DNA of 64,000 nt from Cymodocea nodosa (GCA_036874045.1 CM072336.1:2314001-2378000); one strand, 5' to 3'; positions 38,200 through 51,907 are shown, counted from the stretch's first letter. Made by a program: numbers and translations. The notes: generated by a model not told the origin, from the sequence alone.

Positions 38200-38485
38200 C
38201 CACCTCTCCTCCGTCCTCTAGTTTCCGCCGCCTCTCATCGTCGCCATTGTCTCCTCCTGTTGCAGCCCTTCTCAACCACTTCACGTCACCGCCCCTCTTG
38301 GGTCTGCAGGCCACCTGCTGTCCTTCCTCGATCTCCTCGCCTCCCCACCAGTCTCTTCCCGTCGTCCCTCTCGTTCTCGACCTAGCAGAGCATCTTCAGA
38401 TTCTCCACCATCGGTCGTCGTTCATGCTCCGCTACTCGTCCTCCGACATCGTCGCATATCAACGCCAACGACCTCCACGGTAGGA
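38200..38485 (+). other. GC island, possible orphan first exon
   Basis: A CT-rich leader-like run (38185-38225) leads into a GC-rich, Ser/Pro/Arg-rich open stretch ending at a CACG/GTAGGA donor-like site (38480). This has the make-up of a plant 5' exon encoding an organelle-type presequence, but no downstream exon could be found. Might be a gene remnant or a captured exon. Confidence 0.3.
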
Positions 38486-40139
38486 TCTCTGGCACCGTGA
38501 CTTGTTGATTTGGATGAATATGACTAATGGGACTATAGTCATGCATATCCCAGTTTGAATTTCAGTTGCATTCGTTCTTAATTTTTTACCTAAATTTTAA
38601 CATTTGTAATTTAGGAAAGCTTGTTGAACCCTAAGACTGATATAAATTAAAATTTAATTTGATTTAAATTACAATTTCACCCTGTATTCAATTGATATAA
38701 AATACATACACGTATCATAGTCATAATATATGTTGTACAGATTAATATTTTATCAAATACTTTAAATCACTTAATAAACAAAATATTATTTATTATTGGA
38801 GATAATAACATATCTTAATTTCATTAAGATTGTTTACCTAAGTAATGTTCACTTGTCTATAACTACTTATTTATAATATATCCTAAAATTAGACAAAAGT
38901 CATAAAAGAATATACTCATTAATTTAAATTTTTTTCTATTAGAAGAATCAATAAAAATTTATTTAGAATTTTACTTGCAATCATTTATAAATTAAATTTC
39001 AAGGATGAAAAGAAAATCACTACCAATGAGTAAAGTTTATTTCCATTTGAAAACGCGTCCCTCGTTATATAAGTTACATGATTTCTTAACAATTTCAAAT
39101 GTGAAGGGGAAAAAAATTATTCAAAAAGTATTGCATACCATTTAAGTCAATTGAAGATTTAAACTTCATGTGCATATGCAATATGTGAAAATAAATAAAA
39201 AGTCATAATTTGGTTTTATTTTATTTTTGCATATTTTTATTTGAAATTGGATAAGATTAGAAACAAATATCAATTATGAGAAAAATAATGCTGATAAATA
39301 AAAATGTTAGAAATTATTAAAGATAGCAAAAGAGAAGATTTAATTAAAAAAGTGATTAAAACGTAAGATGAAAATTTATTGTTATATCCAAAATTTATAA
39401 GAATTTAAGCAAATGTCGTGACAAAAAAGCTTCATTTATTTGTGTGTAATAATTTTGGACACGTACACATCTACAATAGACGACTCTGAAAAACCAAACC
39501 GAACTTGCACTTAATAATGACTGGTAGTTCTCAATTAGATGAAAGAGGAAGAACAAGGAAGACCACATCGTTTACTTTGTTTTCCAGTGATAAAATATGA
39601 GAAGTTGGATAATTAATAAGGGAATTCACTTGGAACTCGCCCGTAAACAAGCAAGACAAACCTCTCTTTTAATTTTTATAAACAGAACCATCAATAGGGC
39701 AGAGTAGAACTGAATTAGTAAAAATATAGAAAACCCATGACTAAAGGAAAAAAATATTGCTCCCAAGCAACGATGCCATTTAACAAAATATCTACAGTCT
39801 TTTCAACATGATTCTGATTCCCAAGTATCCAATCAAATGGACTTAGAACCTATAACTGGTAATGAAGAACAATAAACCTGGCTCTTATGTTGATTCCACG
39901 CCAGCATCGTTTGATTAGCCATGTTATATAACAATAAAATTGAGAGGGACAGTTAACTATAAAAGATGTTTTTCAAGTTTGCAAAGACTGTGTGATTTTG
40001 TGAGCCCTAATTAAGTTTGAGTGGTACCTTTATGATGATATTTATTTATAAAGACCACTGTGCTCTTAAATATGAATGATTATTTCCATGCCTCAGTTGA
40101 CAACACTCAATTCATTATCGTCAAACTCGGGACAAGGAT

Positions 40140-40735
40140 GATGATCAAAACAATGCATCCACCTGTAAAATTCTATCTTGTCCTTCCAATCACAGATGCC
40201 ACTAGTTAGCATGTGGTATAGCTAGGCACATTTTCCTCTTGATTCTGTGTAGCCCATCTTTTGCCACCCAACGATCCTAGAATTGAGAGACATTCGTCGC
40301 CTAATCAACTTCCAGTTCAAGTGGCATCACCCAACATTTAAAAATGGATTCACATTCAAAGAATAGATGCCACAAACTCTCTAACCACAAGCAAAAAGAA
40401 ATTGGCAAATGCTTGCAAGATAAAACCTCTCTGTTGTAGTTCCAGTTTGGGAAAAGCCCACCCTTAATTTGGAACAAACAGACTTGTCTATGTGAATTAT
40501 CGCAATGGCATGACCTATGTGTATCTACACCCATTATTTTCGTGAGAACCATAACAAATAGAGTAAAATCACCAAATGCAATGCATGCCATAATCCAACA
40601 CAAATATAAATTATGGACGTCCTGGCTACCAAACCTCAAAAATAATTTACTTCCACAACAAAACTCTGTCACTCGGGCAATTAAAACCTTATACAACTCA
40701 ACACTTGCTTCCCAACAAAAGACGTTGCATCTCAA
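40140..40735 (-). mobile_element. Possible L1-type LINE zinc-binding (zf-RVT) remnant
   Basis: The minus-strand frame contains ESLWHLFFECESIFKCW, similar to the H-LF-C-W pattern at the end of plant L1-like reverse transcriptases, after Cys-rich residues. Only this short block is convincing; the rest of the frame has no clear match. May be a chance likeness. Confidence 0.35.
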
Positions 40736-41892
40736 TTACGTAAAATTTACAAAAATGCCGTAAAGCACAATCCATGATATTCAAACAACAGATACCCACT
40801 CGGACACTTGAGTAGCCAAACTCCCTCCATAATCTTCTTCTTGGAAGTTCGAGTAGATGCTAACAATTACCACGGAAAATCCAAACTCAAGAGTGCCCTA
40901 TGGACGGTGTATATCACGCCGTCATCGTAGCGACAAACATGTGTAAATAAATAGCAGGAATTTTGAATAAAAGTGTCAGCTATAGGGCAAGCAACATTGC
41001 ATTTGACATTTGATAATACGTGAAATTGGAAAAGGTAAATGTCAGGTTCAGATAGATTCGTAAATTAGACGCGCATCTTGTGATAAAGCTAGTGTTCTTT
41101 CCCCAGTCACCTATGTCTGCTGTTCAACTTCATTTCTTGTAGTCAAGAGCTGATAAGCTTAAAAGTTCTTGGAGTAATAATGGAGTCTGCCAAATGATGA
41201 AATGAAAGAGACTAAGATGAGCTGGTGGCTTCAGCATTCAGAATCGCTTTGGAGAAAAAGGGCATTTTAGTTGATACATTTTTATTCTCATACATGGTCT
41301 GGAAGGAAAGCAAATGATCAAAGGTAGAAGGGCATATGATGGCACTAATCTATGAAGACGTAGTCCCTCCTTTCGGTGTAAGCAACCATTCCGAAGTGTG
41401 TCTGTAGCGGAAGATGTGGAGGGTAGGTTGAGTGTCCTCAAGACGGTCCTGTGAGCGGGAGTCATTCACATCGATGTGCACTCACCTCTGTTTCTAGAAT
41501 TCTAGTTTTGATTCTCAACGTTTATTTCAATAAATTCGTCACTCTGTTAGACTTTCGCGTGCCCTGATCACAGTCCAATCCCAATGCTGAATTCAATGAC
41601 TCGGCCTACTTAGTAGTCCATATATGTCACTTTAACATTTTATTTATGGTTGAACTTTTATGCTTGAATGCAGAAAAAGTAAGGAAAGTGAGTCTGTGGG
41701 TGAAGTGAGCCAGAAAGGTACAAATTTACCCTAAGAAAAGTTACAGCTGCCGTTCCACGTCCATTCTCATATTGTCTGCCTTCCACACTAGAATTGCCAT
41801 ATTCTTTCACATGACAAGTGTTGTTTATTAATAATCTCTTCTATTTTACATGAATTCAAATTTAAGCAAAAATACATTCCACTATAAAAAAT

Positions 41893-41914
41893 TTAAAAAA
41901 AAAAAAAAAAAAAA
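41893..41914 (+). repeat. Poly(A) run
   Basis: About 21 consecutive A. Could mark the end of a retroposed copy, but the sequence before it is not recognised. Confidence 0.9.
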
Positions 41915-44680
41915 ACGGTTGTGGTTGACGACTCGCTCGCTACTAGCCTTTGGCTGGCTGCCTTCACCCATTAATAAGGACTAAAAATATAAGTTACCAC
42001 GTAAAAATCCCATCAAACCAGGAGAAAAGGAGGCTAATGGTATGATACTGTGGAGGCGATGTTTGGTTTATATCGTAAGGAAGTCTGATTATTTACAATC
42101 TGGATTGTAGTATCATAAGGAAGGAAAAACGCATAAAAAACGATCAGATCTTAACACATGGTTGAATGTTAACTAACTTGGTTAAAGAATGCGCAGTCAC
42201 ATTCAATAAGCTTCGCATACTTCAATTTTTCGTTCTTTGTTGTTTGTCTTTCCTTTCTTCCTTCTTCCCGTAAGACCTTGTCAATCTGATATTTTCTCTG
42301 GAATTAGCAATAATACGTTGTCGTTAAATTTTAAATTATAATAAAAAATAAAAACGCATAATTTTATTTTACTTATCTACATAAATTTAGTTAAATACCA
42401 TTGGGTTTTTTCTTTTTTTGCAAAGTCAAAGGAAAGTTGAATCCCAAGCATAGAACCACACTTGGGGAAGCAAAACCAGCAAGTTTGGCAACAAAAATCA
42501 GCACGAAGAATTCAGACAAAGTTAAATCAAACCTACGGGAAACATTACCTTAATTTCTTTTCAATCGAGAAGTCTCAAACCTGTGGCGTCGTTGGCAGTC
42601 ACCTGTCCGCATGTTACGTGGTCAACGTTTCTTCGTCGTTAAGTATGACACGTTGTGAATGCGTGGGCAAAAAATCACTCGTGACAATGGTAAAGAAAGT
42701 CACGTCAGATTGAAATAATAAATTGAATATTTGCCTTTGCATTTATTTCTGGAATCATTCGATTAAATAAGTAGAAACGCATGGGAACGCCATGTGATTC
42801 GTGAAGAAAATGTGCGTACGTTTGCCGATTGTCCTCGAATACTTAAGTTCTATTTGTCGATTTACGTTACCTACCGAGAGTTTACGGACCCACACAATAT
42901 CTATATTTGATCTAGCATATTCCATCACATCTCTTAGATCGAGAGCGGTAATATTCAAAATTTTGGTTAAAATTTAAATACTGATGAAGGTAAAAAAAAA
43001 AAAACTCAAACCTGATCGGATCTCTCGTCTCATTTGTATACAATTTATATAACATTCTCAAGTCCCCCGTACAAAGGATTTTTCGGCAAAATTAAAATTA
43101 AAAGCTCACCACAGTTGAAATGGTAGTCGATAACAAGTTTTACAAGCCCAAGCAAAGAAAAGCTCCACCAAGAAATTAAATACCAAGTGAAGAGAAAACA
43201 AGCACGACCAAGAATTATTAAATTAAAAGTTGGTAGAAGGAAAATTCTAGTGTTAATTAAAAGGAAGCTTCGAATTAAATTAAAAATAACGTAACGAAGA
43301 CACAAAACGTACGCGTCTCTTCGGCCCGAGACTCGTTCAAAGTTCCGTGAAGCGTCCGCGCACTTGTTTCGCAAATTACGGGAAATGGAAAGATCATGCG
43401 GCAAAGCCGAATGTTCACGTTGATTTCCTTTTTCTTACGTGTACCTATGTTTAAGATTAATTTTTTAGTTAAATTAATATTTTTCCAATAATTCTTAACT
43501 AAATAGTTGTACGTTTTTCTTTACTTTTTGTTTTTATTTATAATAATTTATTCTCTTCTTCTAACTAGTACATTCTTTGATTTCTTAAAATTAAATACTG
43601 TTAAATGTAAATATCATGGTAAAAAAATTCAGATAATGGTTCATAATATAATTAATCGTCTAATTTCTTATGGCCACTTACAGCCGTCTAATCCCAACGA
43701 TTCATCGAAATACACTTGCTATGGTGAGATTCATAGTTATAAAAAATAATTGTGTACCAACACTTGCTTGTTGTATATCTTCGTGGTTTGCTTTCAAAAT
43801 TTTTTTTCTAATGATGTAAGAAATATATAATAGTCTCATTAAAAATCATTACTCTGGGATATAATTGGCGTGAGCGTTTTGGTGTGACCCATGACCTTTT
43901 TACCGCATCTGGGGAATATGAATCCAATTATGTGAACTGAATTGATATTTTTTTAAAACAAAGATAGCGTTATTTGTTATAGAATGTGTACTTTGTGGGA
44001 TTTTAGTTTCCTCACCTCTTTTAGTTTTAGTCTTCACAACACTCCAACCTCTTACCTAAAAACAAATTTAAATGAAATAGCTGGATTTAAAAAGATATTA
44101 TGTTAATATTATAATCATATCAAATAAATATATGTGAATAAAGTAATCTTTATTTTGTACTTAAAAATATTGAAATAATTTTTATTTACACCAGGTTAAA
44201 TTTGATCTATACTTATTCTTTTCAAACAAAAATTAAAACAATAACATCCCAAATGTACGCACTACATGAGTATTGAAATTTTCAATATGACTTCACTTTA
44301 AAAAAAAATCTGAGTTAAATTTTAATTGACTAATTGTCGTGTATTTATATATTACTTAGATTACTCGTACTCATTTGTATTCTTATTTAATATTTCATAA
44401 ATATCTAGAAAATAACTATATTTAAATTTTTTTATATGCTATATATATATCCATATTTATATTTGTATTCAATACAAAAATTTAAAATAAATGCAAATAT
44501 TATGAATAATACATCTAATCCGCGTTCCATCCTTAAAAGTAAACTTTGTATCTTAGCTTATTATTCAAAATATCCTCTTCACTAGATTTAAGGTAATGCT
44601 ATTTGTTTTTTTTTTTTTACAATCTATACATTAAACTTTTCATTTCCTCCCCAAAATCTGAGGTGTTCTATTGTTGTTAT

Positions 44681-44700
44681 CTTCTTCTTCTTCTTCTTCT
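44681..44700 (+). repeat. (CTT)n microsatellite
   Basis: Pure CTT run in AT-rich DNA. Confidence 0.9.
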
Positions 44701-45475
44701 CCTTCTTTCTGTATGGTTTAATAGAAATAAATTTATTTTTAGTCATGCTGTCAAGGATATCTCATCGATATTCAACAAGATTATTTGTCTCGCCATTTTT
44801 TTATAAAAACTCCTTCGTTTGACCTTGTTTTGGATATTATTAAAGATGTTGGATGTTGTTACAATTTGGATGTTGTTCTTTTCTAAAACACCAATTCAAC
44901 AGAAGAAAACGTCTATTTCTAAGTGTAATCATAACTTTTTTGTCATTGACGTGAGATTTTCAATGACCGATTATTTATTTTTCTTTATGATCGTTACAAG
45001 TCATTGTACTTCTGTAAATTGAAAATTTTATCGACATACACGCACTCAATTGTCACATCACTGTCCTATCTAGGGGATGTAATGCAAGCTTTGATTATAG
45101 ACTGAGTTGAACTTTGATATCATTTGTCATAACTTAGGTTATCATTTTTCTCTATCCAATAATTTTCAATTAAGTTTAAATGTCCTAATTTCATTGTTAC
45201 CGATGTGAGACTATTTTTCCATGTCATCGTAATTCACCATGTTTTTGTCAATTGAGAATTTAGTTAGCATGTACACTTAGAAGGGATTTGTGTATTTTGT
45301 TAAGATCGAGAAACCTTAGAAAAGAAAATCTTGAGAAATAAATCTTCAAGGTTAAGGGTGTTTATACATGATAGAAATTATTGGAAATTTTTTTTCAATA
45401 TTCATAAAAAAATTTCTCAACCTTTTCGACCTCTCTCCTTACGTAACATTGGAAAATTTCAAGAAATCATTATCG

Positions 45476-45690
45476 TTGCTTATGCTCGTTGTTCGTTGTG
45501 CTTACGCTTATAGTTCGTCATGTTTCACTGTTTGCCACTCGTTGCTAATCGTGTTTGCTAATTGTTGCTCGTCACTCACCACTTGTCGCTCATCGATCAC
45601 GCTTGTTGCTCATCGATCATGCTTGTTGCTCGTGCACGTTGCTTGTCACACTCTTGCTCACCGCTTGTTGCTTATGCTTGTTGCTCAAAG
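45476..45690 (+). repeat. Degenerate minisatellite of GCTTGTTGCTC units
   Basis: Variants of GCTTGTTGCTC and GCTCATCGATCA alternate about every 10-24 bp. The best pair, GCTCATCGATCACGCTTGTT and the same with T for C, lies at 45589-45630. The block is GC-richer than its flanks. Frames across it are repetitive (Ser/Cys/Leu/His-rich) and not credible proteins. Confidence 0.75.
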
Positions 45691-47123
45691 CAAACATTAT
45701 TGGAGAAAGACAGTTGACAATGAAAAAAAAAAATTTTTTTTTAGATAAAAGTATATGAATGATCTAATTATTTAAGATAAAAATTATATACTTTGTTAAT
45801 TGATTAATGTAATTAATTAATTATATTTTGATTAATTATTTTAATTTATTAATTAAAATTTAATAAATTAATTAATTACAAATAATTATACTACGTTATT
45901 ATCTTTTGATATATTTTATTTTCCTTGCAAGTATAGGATATCTTTGTATGTTTGCATTGTATATTTGTGATGAAAAGATTATTCATAATAAAATAATTGT
46001 GTATTATATATTACATTATACTATATTACTTAAAATATAATTAATATATACTATATTATTTAAAATATTATTTTCAAATTATACTATTATTTACTATTTC
46101 AAAAAGTATTAAAAATTTTATTTCTCATCATTTCTTATTATACACAAATATGTTAAAATTTCATGTCATTTTTGATCATTTCATTTTCTATTCTATACAA
46201 ATATATTAAAATTTCTTATCATTTCTCATTATTTCTTTACGTATATAAATGCTTAAACTTTCATATTATCTTCTATTATTTTCTAAGTTTTTCATTTTCC
46301 CAACATTTCTAATAATTGCAATCGTTTCATTTCTCCACGAAAATTGTGCATAAATACCTCATTAGTTGTCATATTATTGGCATATGTTGTAATATAAGTT
46401 TCAACCATAAATCAAGTCAAACTTTGAGTTACGATGTAAATTTATCTTTTGAAAAGGAATAACAACTTAAGTCACGACAAGTGATATTAGAATTTAACTT
46501 GATTTATAACCAAGACCTACATTACAACTCTTAAACGCGCCAATGACGTAACAACCAGGTGTGCATATGCTAATAAGGTCATCAATTGACGAAAGCATAG
46601 TAGATTATAGTGATAAAATATAAAAAAATCTTACATGGACAACAAATAGGTCATAATGTGCACTTATTAGTTGGAAATGAGTATTATTTTCCGTTAAACT
46701 GGTCTTTTAGAGAAAAGCGACGGCTCAGGTTGTGACATTTAATCTATCTGGGGAAAAAAATCTAAATCCTAGGTAATAACTCTGATGAAATGGATTTAAA
46801 CATCAGTATCACGCTTAGATGATCTAATGAAACAAAGGATGAAAAGTGATTACCTTTTTGTTTATTTGTTTGTTTGTTATCTCCCTTTTGTTGCCCCTAC
46901 TTGAACCTTTTTTTTAAGACTTATTTAGACATGCGCGAACGAGGTATTTCCCGTTTCACCATCGTATGACCCAAGCCTTTAATCAATGTTATTTACCCTC
47001 TTCTCGAAGAAAATCCGCGTTCAATCCACCAACGTTTTTTTCCTGTCTCGTTCCGTGTACTCATGGACACGTCAGACATTTTCGGGACCCAAGTATGTCT
47101 CTTTCAAAAGTCATGGTCAACAT

Positions 47124-47132
47124 CTATAAATT
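47124..47132 (+). promoter_or_regulatory. Candidate TATA box of the APK2/PBL-type kinase gene
   Basis: CTATAAATT about 296 bp before the start codon. This would imply a leader of roughly 260 nt, plausible for the family. Confidence 0.35.
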
Positions 47133-47419
47133 CACAAGTCTTCCACTTCCCACCCTACTTTCGCTCCCCTACGGACCTACCACCGTCGTCACGAGTGCTA
47201 TGTTAATTAGGATGGTGCGAAATGGCTTGGAAGGAGGACGGAAGCTTGCGTTGGTGGCGACGGTAGGCGACCTTGCGCTCTCTCCCCTCACTCACGATCC
47301 TTTTGGCTCCCTCGCCCCGTTAAATCATCGTCGTGTCTATGAGAGGGAGCCGAAAGCGTATTGCGTTTCCTTGTTGGTAGATTGAAGCACTTGTCAATTT
47401 TATAGTGCCGAAATAGGAT

Positions 47420-50047
47420 ATGGGCAACTGTTTGACGCCCTCCTCGAAGATCGAGAACGCTCACAGCTCTACCTCTGGTGATTTCTTGTACCTTGAACGT
47501 TTTTGGGTTGTGCATATTTTGCTTCTTCGCTAAAGTTGCCAGCGACTTTTCCTTTTGTTCTGTTTGCTCTTGGATAAAGTTGTTTTATCTCTTTCAGTGG
47601 ACGATGTGTGCTTGCCTGCCTATTTTCTGAGTTTTTGGTACTTGTTTTTGAGGCTTGATGGGGTTGAAATTATCTTCGACTGAGTAAGGTTTTGGTCTAG
47701 TCTTTCCATGGATGCGAGGGGCTTTATTTCCTTTTGTGGCAACTGAACAAGCTTTCGATATTCGAAACACAAAACGTAGATTTGAATCCCATGATTTAGG
47801 GGAATGAGATTAAGTGAAACCCTAGAAGTCGTCCATGTGATGCGGTCTGCGCAAGAAAAGGCGTTTCTCCTGCATTTAATTCCTTGAATCACTCACTGAA
47901 TGTGCACCTGAACTTCTAATCTCTGTACTAAATTCGCTTCTGTTGTTATTTTCTACAATAATCACATGCTTTTATCAATTTCTTTTCTTAATTTTATTAT
48001 GAATGCTTGGTCAATTTGCATCATTCAAGATTGTTTTTTCTGCTCTCCTCTTTGATCTCACAGTCAAGTTTTCTGACCAGCAGTTCACATATTTCTTTTT
48101 CTGTAGCACTTCGAACCGAACCTTATGTTGCCCTACCATCCAATTCCTAACTACCAATTGTCTTATCATCAGATCCTTGCAAAGCATCCAGCAAATATGG
48201 CTTTTCCTCGCAACCAGCCAGTACAACAGCATCTTCTTCTAATTCTACATTCACCACATCAACTGGTTCTCAGAGTACTCCTACGCTTCCAACTGGAGGC
48301 GATTCGATGTCGAACTCATGTCTGAAGGTTTTCACATTCAATGAGCTGAAAAGTGCAACCAGAAACTTCCGACCGGATAGCCTAATTGGCGAAGGAGGAT
48401 TCGGCTATGTTTTCAAAGGATGGATCGATGAACAAAACTTTGCACCTTCAAAGCCTGGTTCTGGCATGCTTGTCGCCGTCAAGAAACTTAAACCTGAGGG
48501 TTTACAAGGTCACAAAGAATGGTTGGTATGTTGGATCATGAATCATGTCTCTCACTCACCACATATTTGAAGATTTTTAGTTTCTTTCCATGATTGTGCC
48601 TTTAACGAGCTTTGACAATTTTTTTCTGCAGACAGAGGTTCATTATCTTGGTCAGCTTCATCATCCAAATCTAGTTAAGTTAATTGGCTACTGCGAAGAA
48701 GGTCATAACCGGCTTTTGGTCTACGAGTACATGGTCAAAGGCTGTTTAGAGAATCACTTGTTCAGAAGTAAGTTGTTCATTTTTGCATATGTTGCACTGG
48801 CTTTACGTGTGAAAGAAGTATCTAATGACAACTGGTTTTGAGAAAATTTATTGAACGAAAATAATCCAGTTGTTGGAAACAATTAGATACATCTGTTTCT
48901 CTTCTGAAGTCCTATTCTTGTGGTCTTCCAAACTGAGGATTGCTTTGTAGCTGAAAATTGCCCTGAGCTCTACAGTATGGAGAAACAAAGATTGTGGGTT
49001 ATCCACATCTATTTATTTATTTTGATTGGTTTGCAGGACGGGGTCAGCTTCTTTCTTGGCCATTAAGAATCAATATTGCTGTTGGGGCTGCCAGAGGATT
49101 GTCATTTTTGCATGACGCAGAATGTCAAGTCATATACAGAGATCTTAAATCTTCAAACATTCTTCTGGATACGGTATGGAAGGAGGCTTTTTCCCTTGAA
49201 CTTGTTGCTCGTTCGGCACTCCAACAACTATTCCCTATTTCTTTGGTGATGATAATTGCCTTCCGCCGCTGCAGGACTTCAATCCTAGGCTTTCGGACTT
49301 TGGGCTGGCCAAGGCTGGACCAACCGGTGACAGGACTCATGTTTCAACAAGAGTCGTAGGCACCCAAGGATACGCGGCTCCAGAATACATAGCAACAGGT
49401 CTTTGATCTTGTCTATTCTTAAGTCTGCAATAAATAAGAAGCAGAGAAAAAGGAAACGTTTCAGACCAGCTTAATTCAATATAATAATACAATATACATA
49501 GTTTAATTCAGCCAACGAAGTTAAATTATTACCGTAAATTAATACAATATACATAGTTTCATCTTTAGTCCGTCAATTAAGCAGACCCGTCTCTATCCTT
49601 TGTGCAGGTCGTTTGTCCACGAAAGCTGACGTCTACAGCTTCGGAGTGGTGTTACTGGAACTGCTGTCCGGCCGACGTGCGGTCGATCCGTCCAAATTCG
49701 GCACGGAGCAGAGCCTGGTGGAGTGGGCGACGCCTTACCTGGTCGACAAGCGCAAGCTTTTCCGCATCATCGACACCAGACTGGAGGGCCAATACTCGAA
49801 TAGTGGAGCGCATGCGGTCGCTAAACTGGCCCTCAGATGCCTCGACGACGATGCCAAGCTCCGGCCTCGGATGTCTGAGGTCCTCGAGACGTTGGAGCGG
49901 CTATGGGACCAGAAGGAGACGACCGGTCTCACCCGTGCGCCGCCACGAAACGGGACTTCCGCACGAACACGTACGTTGCCGACGAGGCGGCCTCGTTCTC
50001 CCCTGCACCCGTCACCTTCCGCCGCTGGTTCGCAGTTGCCGTCTTGA
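47420..50047 (+). CDS. PBL: Receptor-like cytoplasmic kinase, subfamily VII (APK2/PBL2-PBL3 type), 6 exons
   Basis: Exons: 47420-47477, 48173-48525, 48632-48767, 49037-49173, 49275-49398, 49608-50047, all GT-AG and frame-consistent, giving 415 aa. Exon 1 encodes only MGNCLTPSS and a few more residues; Gly2 is an expected N-myristoylation site and Cys4 a palmitoylation site, placing the kinase on the plasma membrane. A Ser/Thr-rich linker (20-66) precedes [20 protein letters not shown]. Kinase motifs: glycine loop GEGGFG (92-97), VAVKK with K123, IYRDLKSSN with D218, DFG (236-238), and APEY (263-266) after an activation segment with [10 protein letters not shown]. The family insert GWIDEQ...GMLVAVKKL and SGRRAVD are typical of APK2A/APK2B (PBL2/PBL3). 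RLCK-VII kinases relay signals from surface receptors in immunity and growth; the specific partner here is unknown. Proteins in 46966-47385 upstream are not part of this gene. Confidence 0.93.
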
Positions 50048-51133
50048 GTTCGACGACACCGATGGGATTTTTTTTTTTTTTAAGGAAAATGAAATTTTGC
50101 GTTTGCCGCATATGTATATCTGACGGTATGTAATGTTAATAGTATTAGATTGGTTGCAATTAAGTTAATTTTTAAATAAGTATTTATCTAGTCAACTGTG
50201 AATTGTATCTATCTATTGTTATTACAATGAACATTTACAGTTAAATATACTCCAAGGTTTTTGAACTCTTTTTAGTTTGTTGTATACATGTGCGATGCTA
50301 TTGTTAACAGAATGAATCGATCGACATCTTACCTTGACACTTGGAAATCTTTCGTCTTTTAAAGAAAGAAGTTGTCACTTAATCTCTTAAAGAGGTAAAT
50401 TAGAAAAAAATTATAATGTAATGTAATGTGATGTATATAAATGATATTTGTGTCTTAAAATGGAGATAATATTAGTTAGCTTTAATTATAAAGTTTAAGG
50501 TAAGTTTTTTAGTTATACATAAAGAATGTGTGAGCTAGACATCTCATATGTCTAACCAAAGGTCGATCTCTCAGATGTTTAATATATATTAATACATGTA
50601 TGTGTTAGATGCAAATATATCTATGTATGTAACACAAAAGTAAAGGTTAAGCTTACAGAATTAAAAGAAAGTAAGTCGATGAGCTTAAAATTAAAGGAAC
50701 TAAGAATCTAAGAAATAGTCATATACAATACCTCTCATCTATGGATGAGGATAGATCATAGAAGGGTCTAGATTATGTGGGCATAGTTTTAGCAGGTCAA
50801 TGTTTGATGTCAATCAGGTGGCACAACTAACTATAGTACCATTTATAGATAAAGGGGGTCGACAAATTGTACATGAGTATGTATAATTCGAGCCAATAGG
50901 ATGTAAGGGTGCAAAAGAGGTAATCTTAAGTGTTATGTGAGTTGAGCTACCACGGGCCCTTAGTGGGCCCTAAGTCACATGTTACTAAAAGTCATGGACA
51001 TTACATCCATGGGGTGGGTGGAGATCATGCTCTATGGCTGAGTATGAGTTAATGTTGTTTACTAATTGGTGTCAAAAGGTTGCAAGTAGGGGCATTTATA
51101 GGTGTATACCTAGTTTGGGTGATACATGTATAG

Positions 51134-51141
51134 ATATATAC

Positions 51142-51179
<38 letters not shown>

Positions 51180-51180
51180 A
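51134..51180 (+). repeat. Compound (TA)n(TG)n microsatellite
   Basis: TA run passing directly into about 11 TG units. Confidence 0.93.
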
Positions 51181-51865
51181 TCTTCTATGGAAATGGTGGT
51201 GACTCACATGTAATTGCAAAGTTTACTTTTTTTGAAATTTATAAAAATAGGATTATCGAAAAGTCAATAAAAATATGTTATCGTTAGGATTGAAATTTCA
51301 ATGAATATATGAATTCCTTTGTTAGAAAAGTTTGATAAAAATAGAGATAAAATTAAACTTTACACAATATGAAAATTTCCACTTATTGTCAATTAATTTT
51401 AAGGTAAAATTTCAATATGATATCAAAATCATTCACACGCATCCATCTATAAACAGTTACAGACATATAAATAAGTCGAAATGTTAGAAAAATAAATTAA
51501 CATAGATAAAATTAAACTTTTTAACATTCTTCACCTACTTTGATGGGTTCGAACTCGAAAGTAACCCAACCGAACTTCTCTGCGTAGGCCACCTTTTTCC
51601 ACTCATTTTTCTTTTCTCGATGTGATGGGAAGGGTTTTTTTTAAAAGATTTCTACAGGAAGGTTTAATCTTTAGGGAGCTATTCTTATGGGCGGACTGGT
51701 TTACAAAGGCAGACGACAACAACAACAGTGGCATCACATGCCTTTTCTTTCTTTTTGATGAGGTAGACAAAGGCAGCGAAAATGGCCCCGTGTGCACTCG
51801 CCCTTTGTGTGCGTGCCACTGCCCACGTGCTTTCATGTCTCACCCTTTCTCTTCTTTTCTTTATC

Positions 51866-51869
<4 letters not shown>

Positions 51870-51905
<36 letters not shown>
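51870..51905 (+). repeat. (TA)n microsatellite
   Basis: Uninterrupted TA run of about 18 units. Confidence 0.95.

Positions 51906-51907
<2 letters not shown>

Larger units (their letters stand above)
36136..47419. other. Long gene-poor region
   Basis: Eleven kilobases, mostly AT-rich. It holds the (TAA)n(TTA)n palindrome (36313-36372), two GC islands (37790-38035 and 38200-38485), a possible LINE zinc-binding scrap (about 40140-40735), a poly(A) run (41893-41914), a (CTT)n run (44681-44700) and a degenerate minisatellite (45476-45690). The last 450 bp are the promoter and leader of the downstream kinase gene. No full gene is supported. Confidence 0.55.

Noticed and set aside
46966-47385. 139-aa plus-strand open frame before the kinase gene
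   Set aside because: No family likeness, and it lies where the kinase promoter and leader must be. It contains the candidate TATA box.
50490-51180. Stretch with LTR-like composition (GGGCCC words, AT/TG tail)
   Set aside because: No second LTR, coding part or target-site duplication visible; left as unplaced intergenic DNA.
51541-51560. GGTTCGAACTC word similar to a tRNA T arm
   Set aside because: No acceptor, D or anticodon arm can be folded around it.
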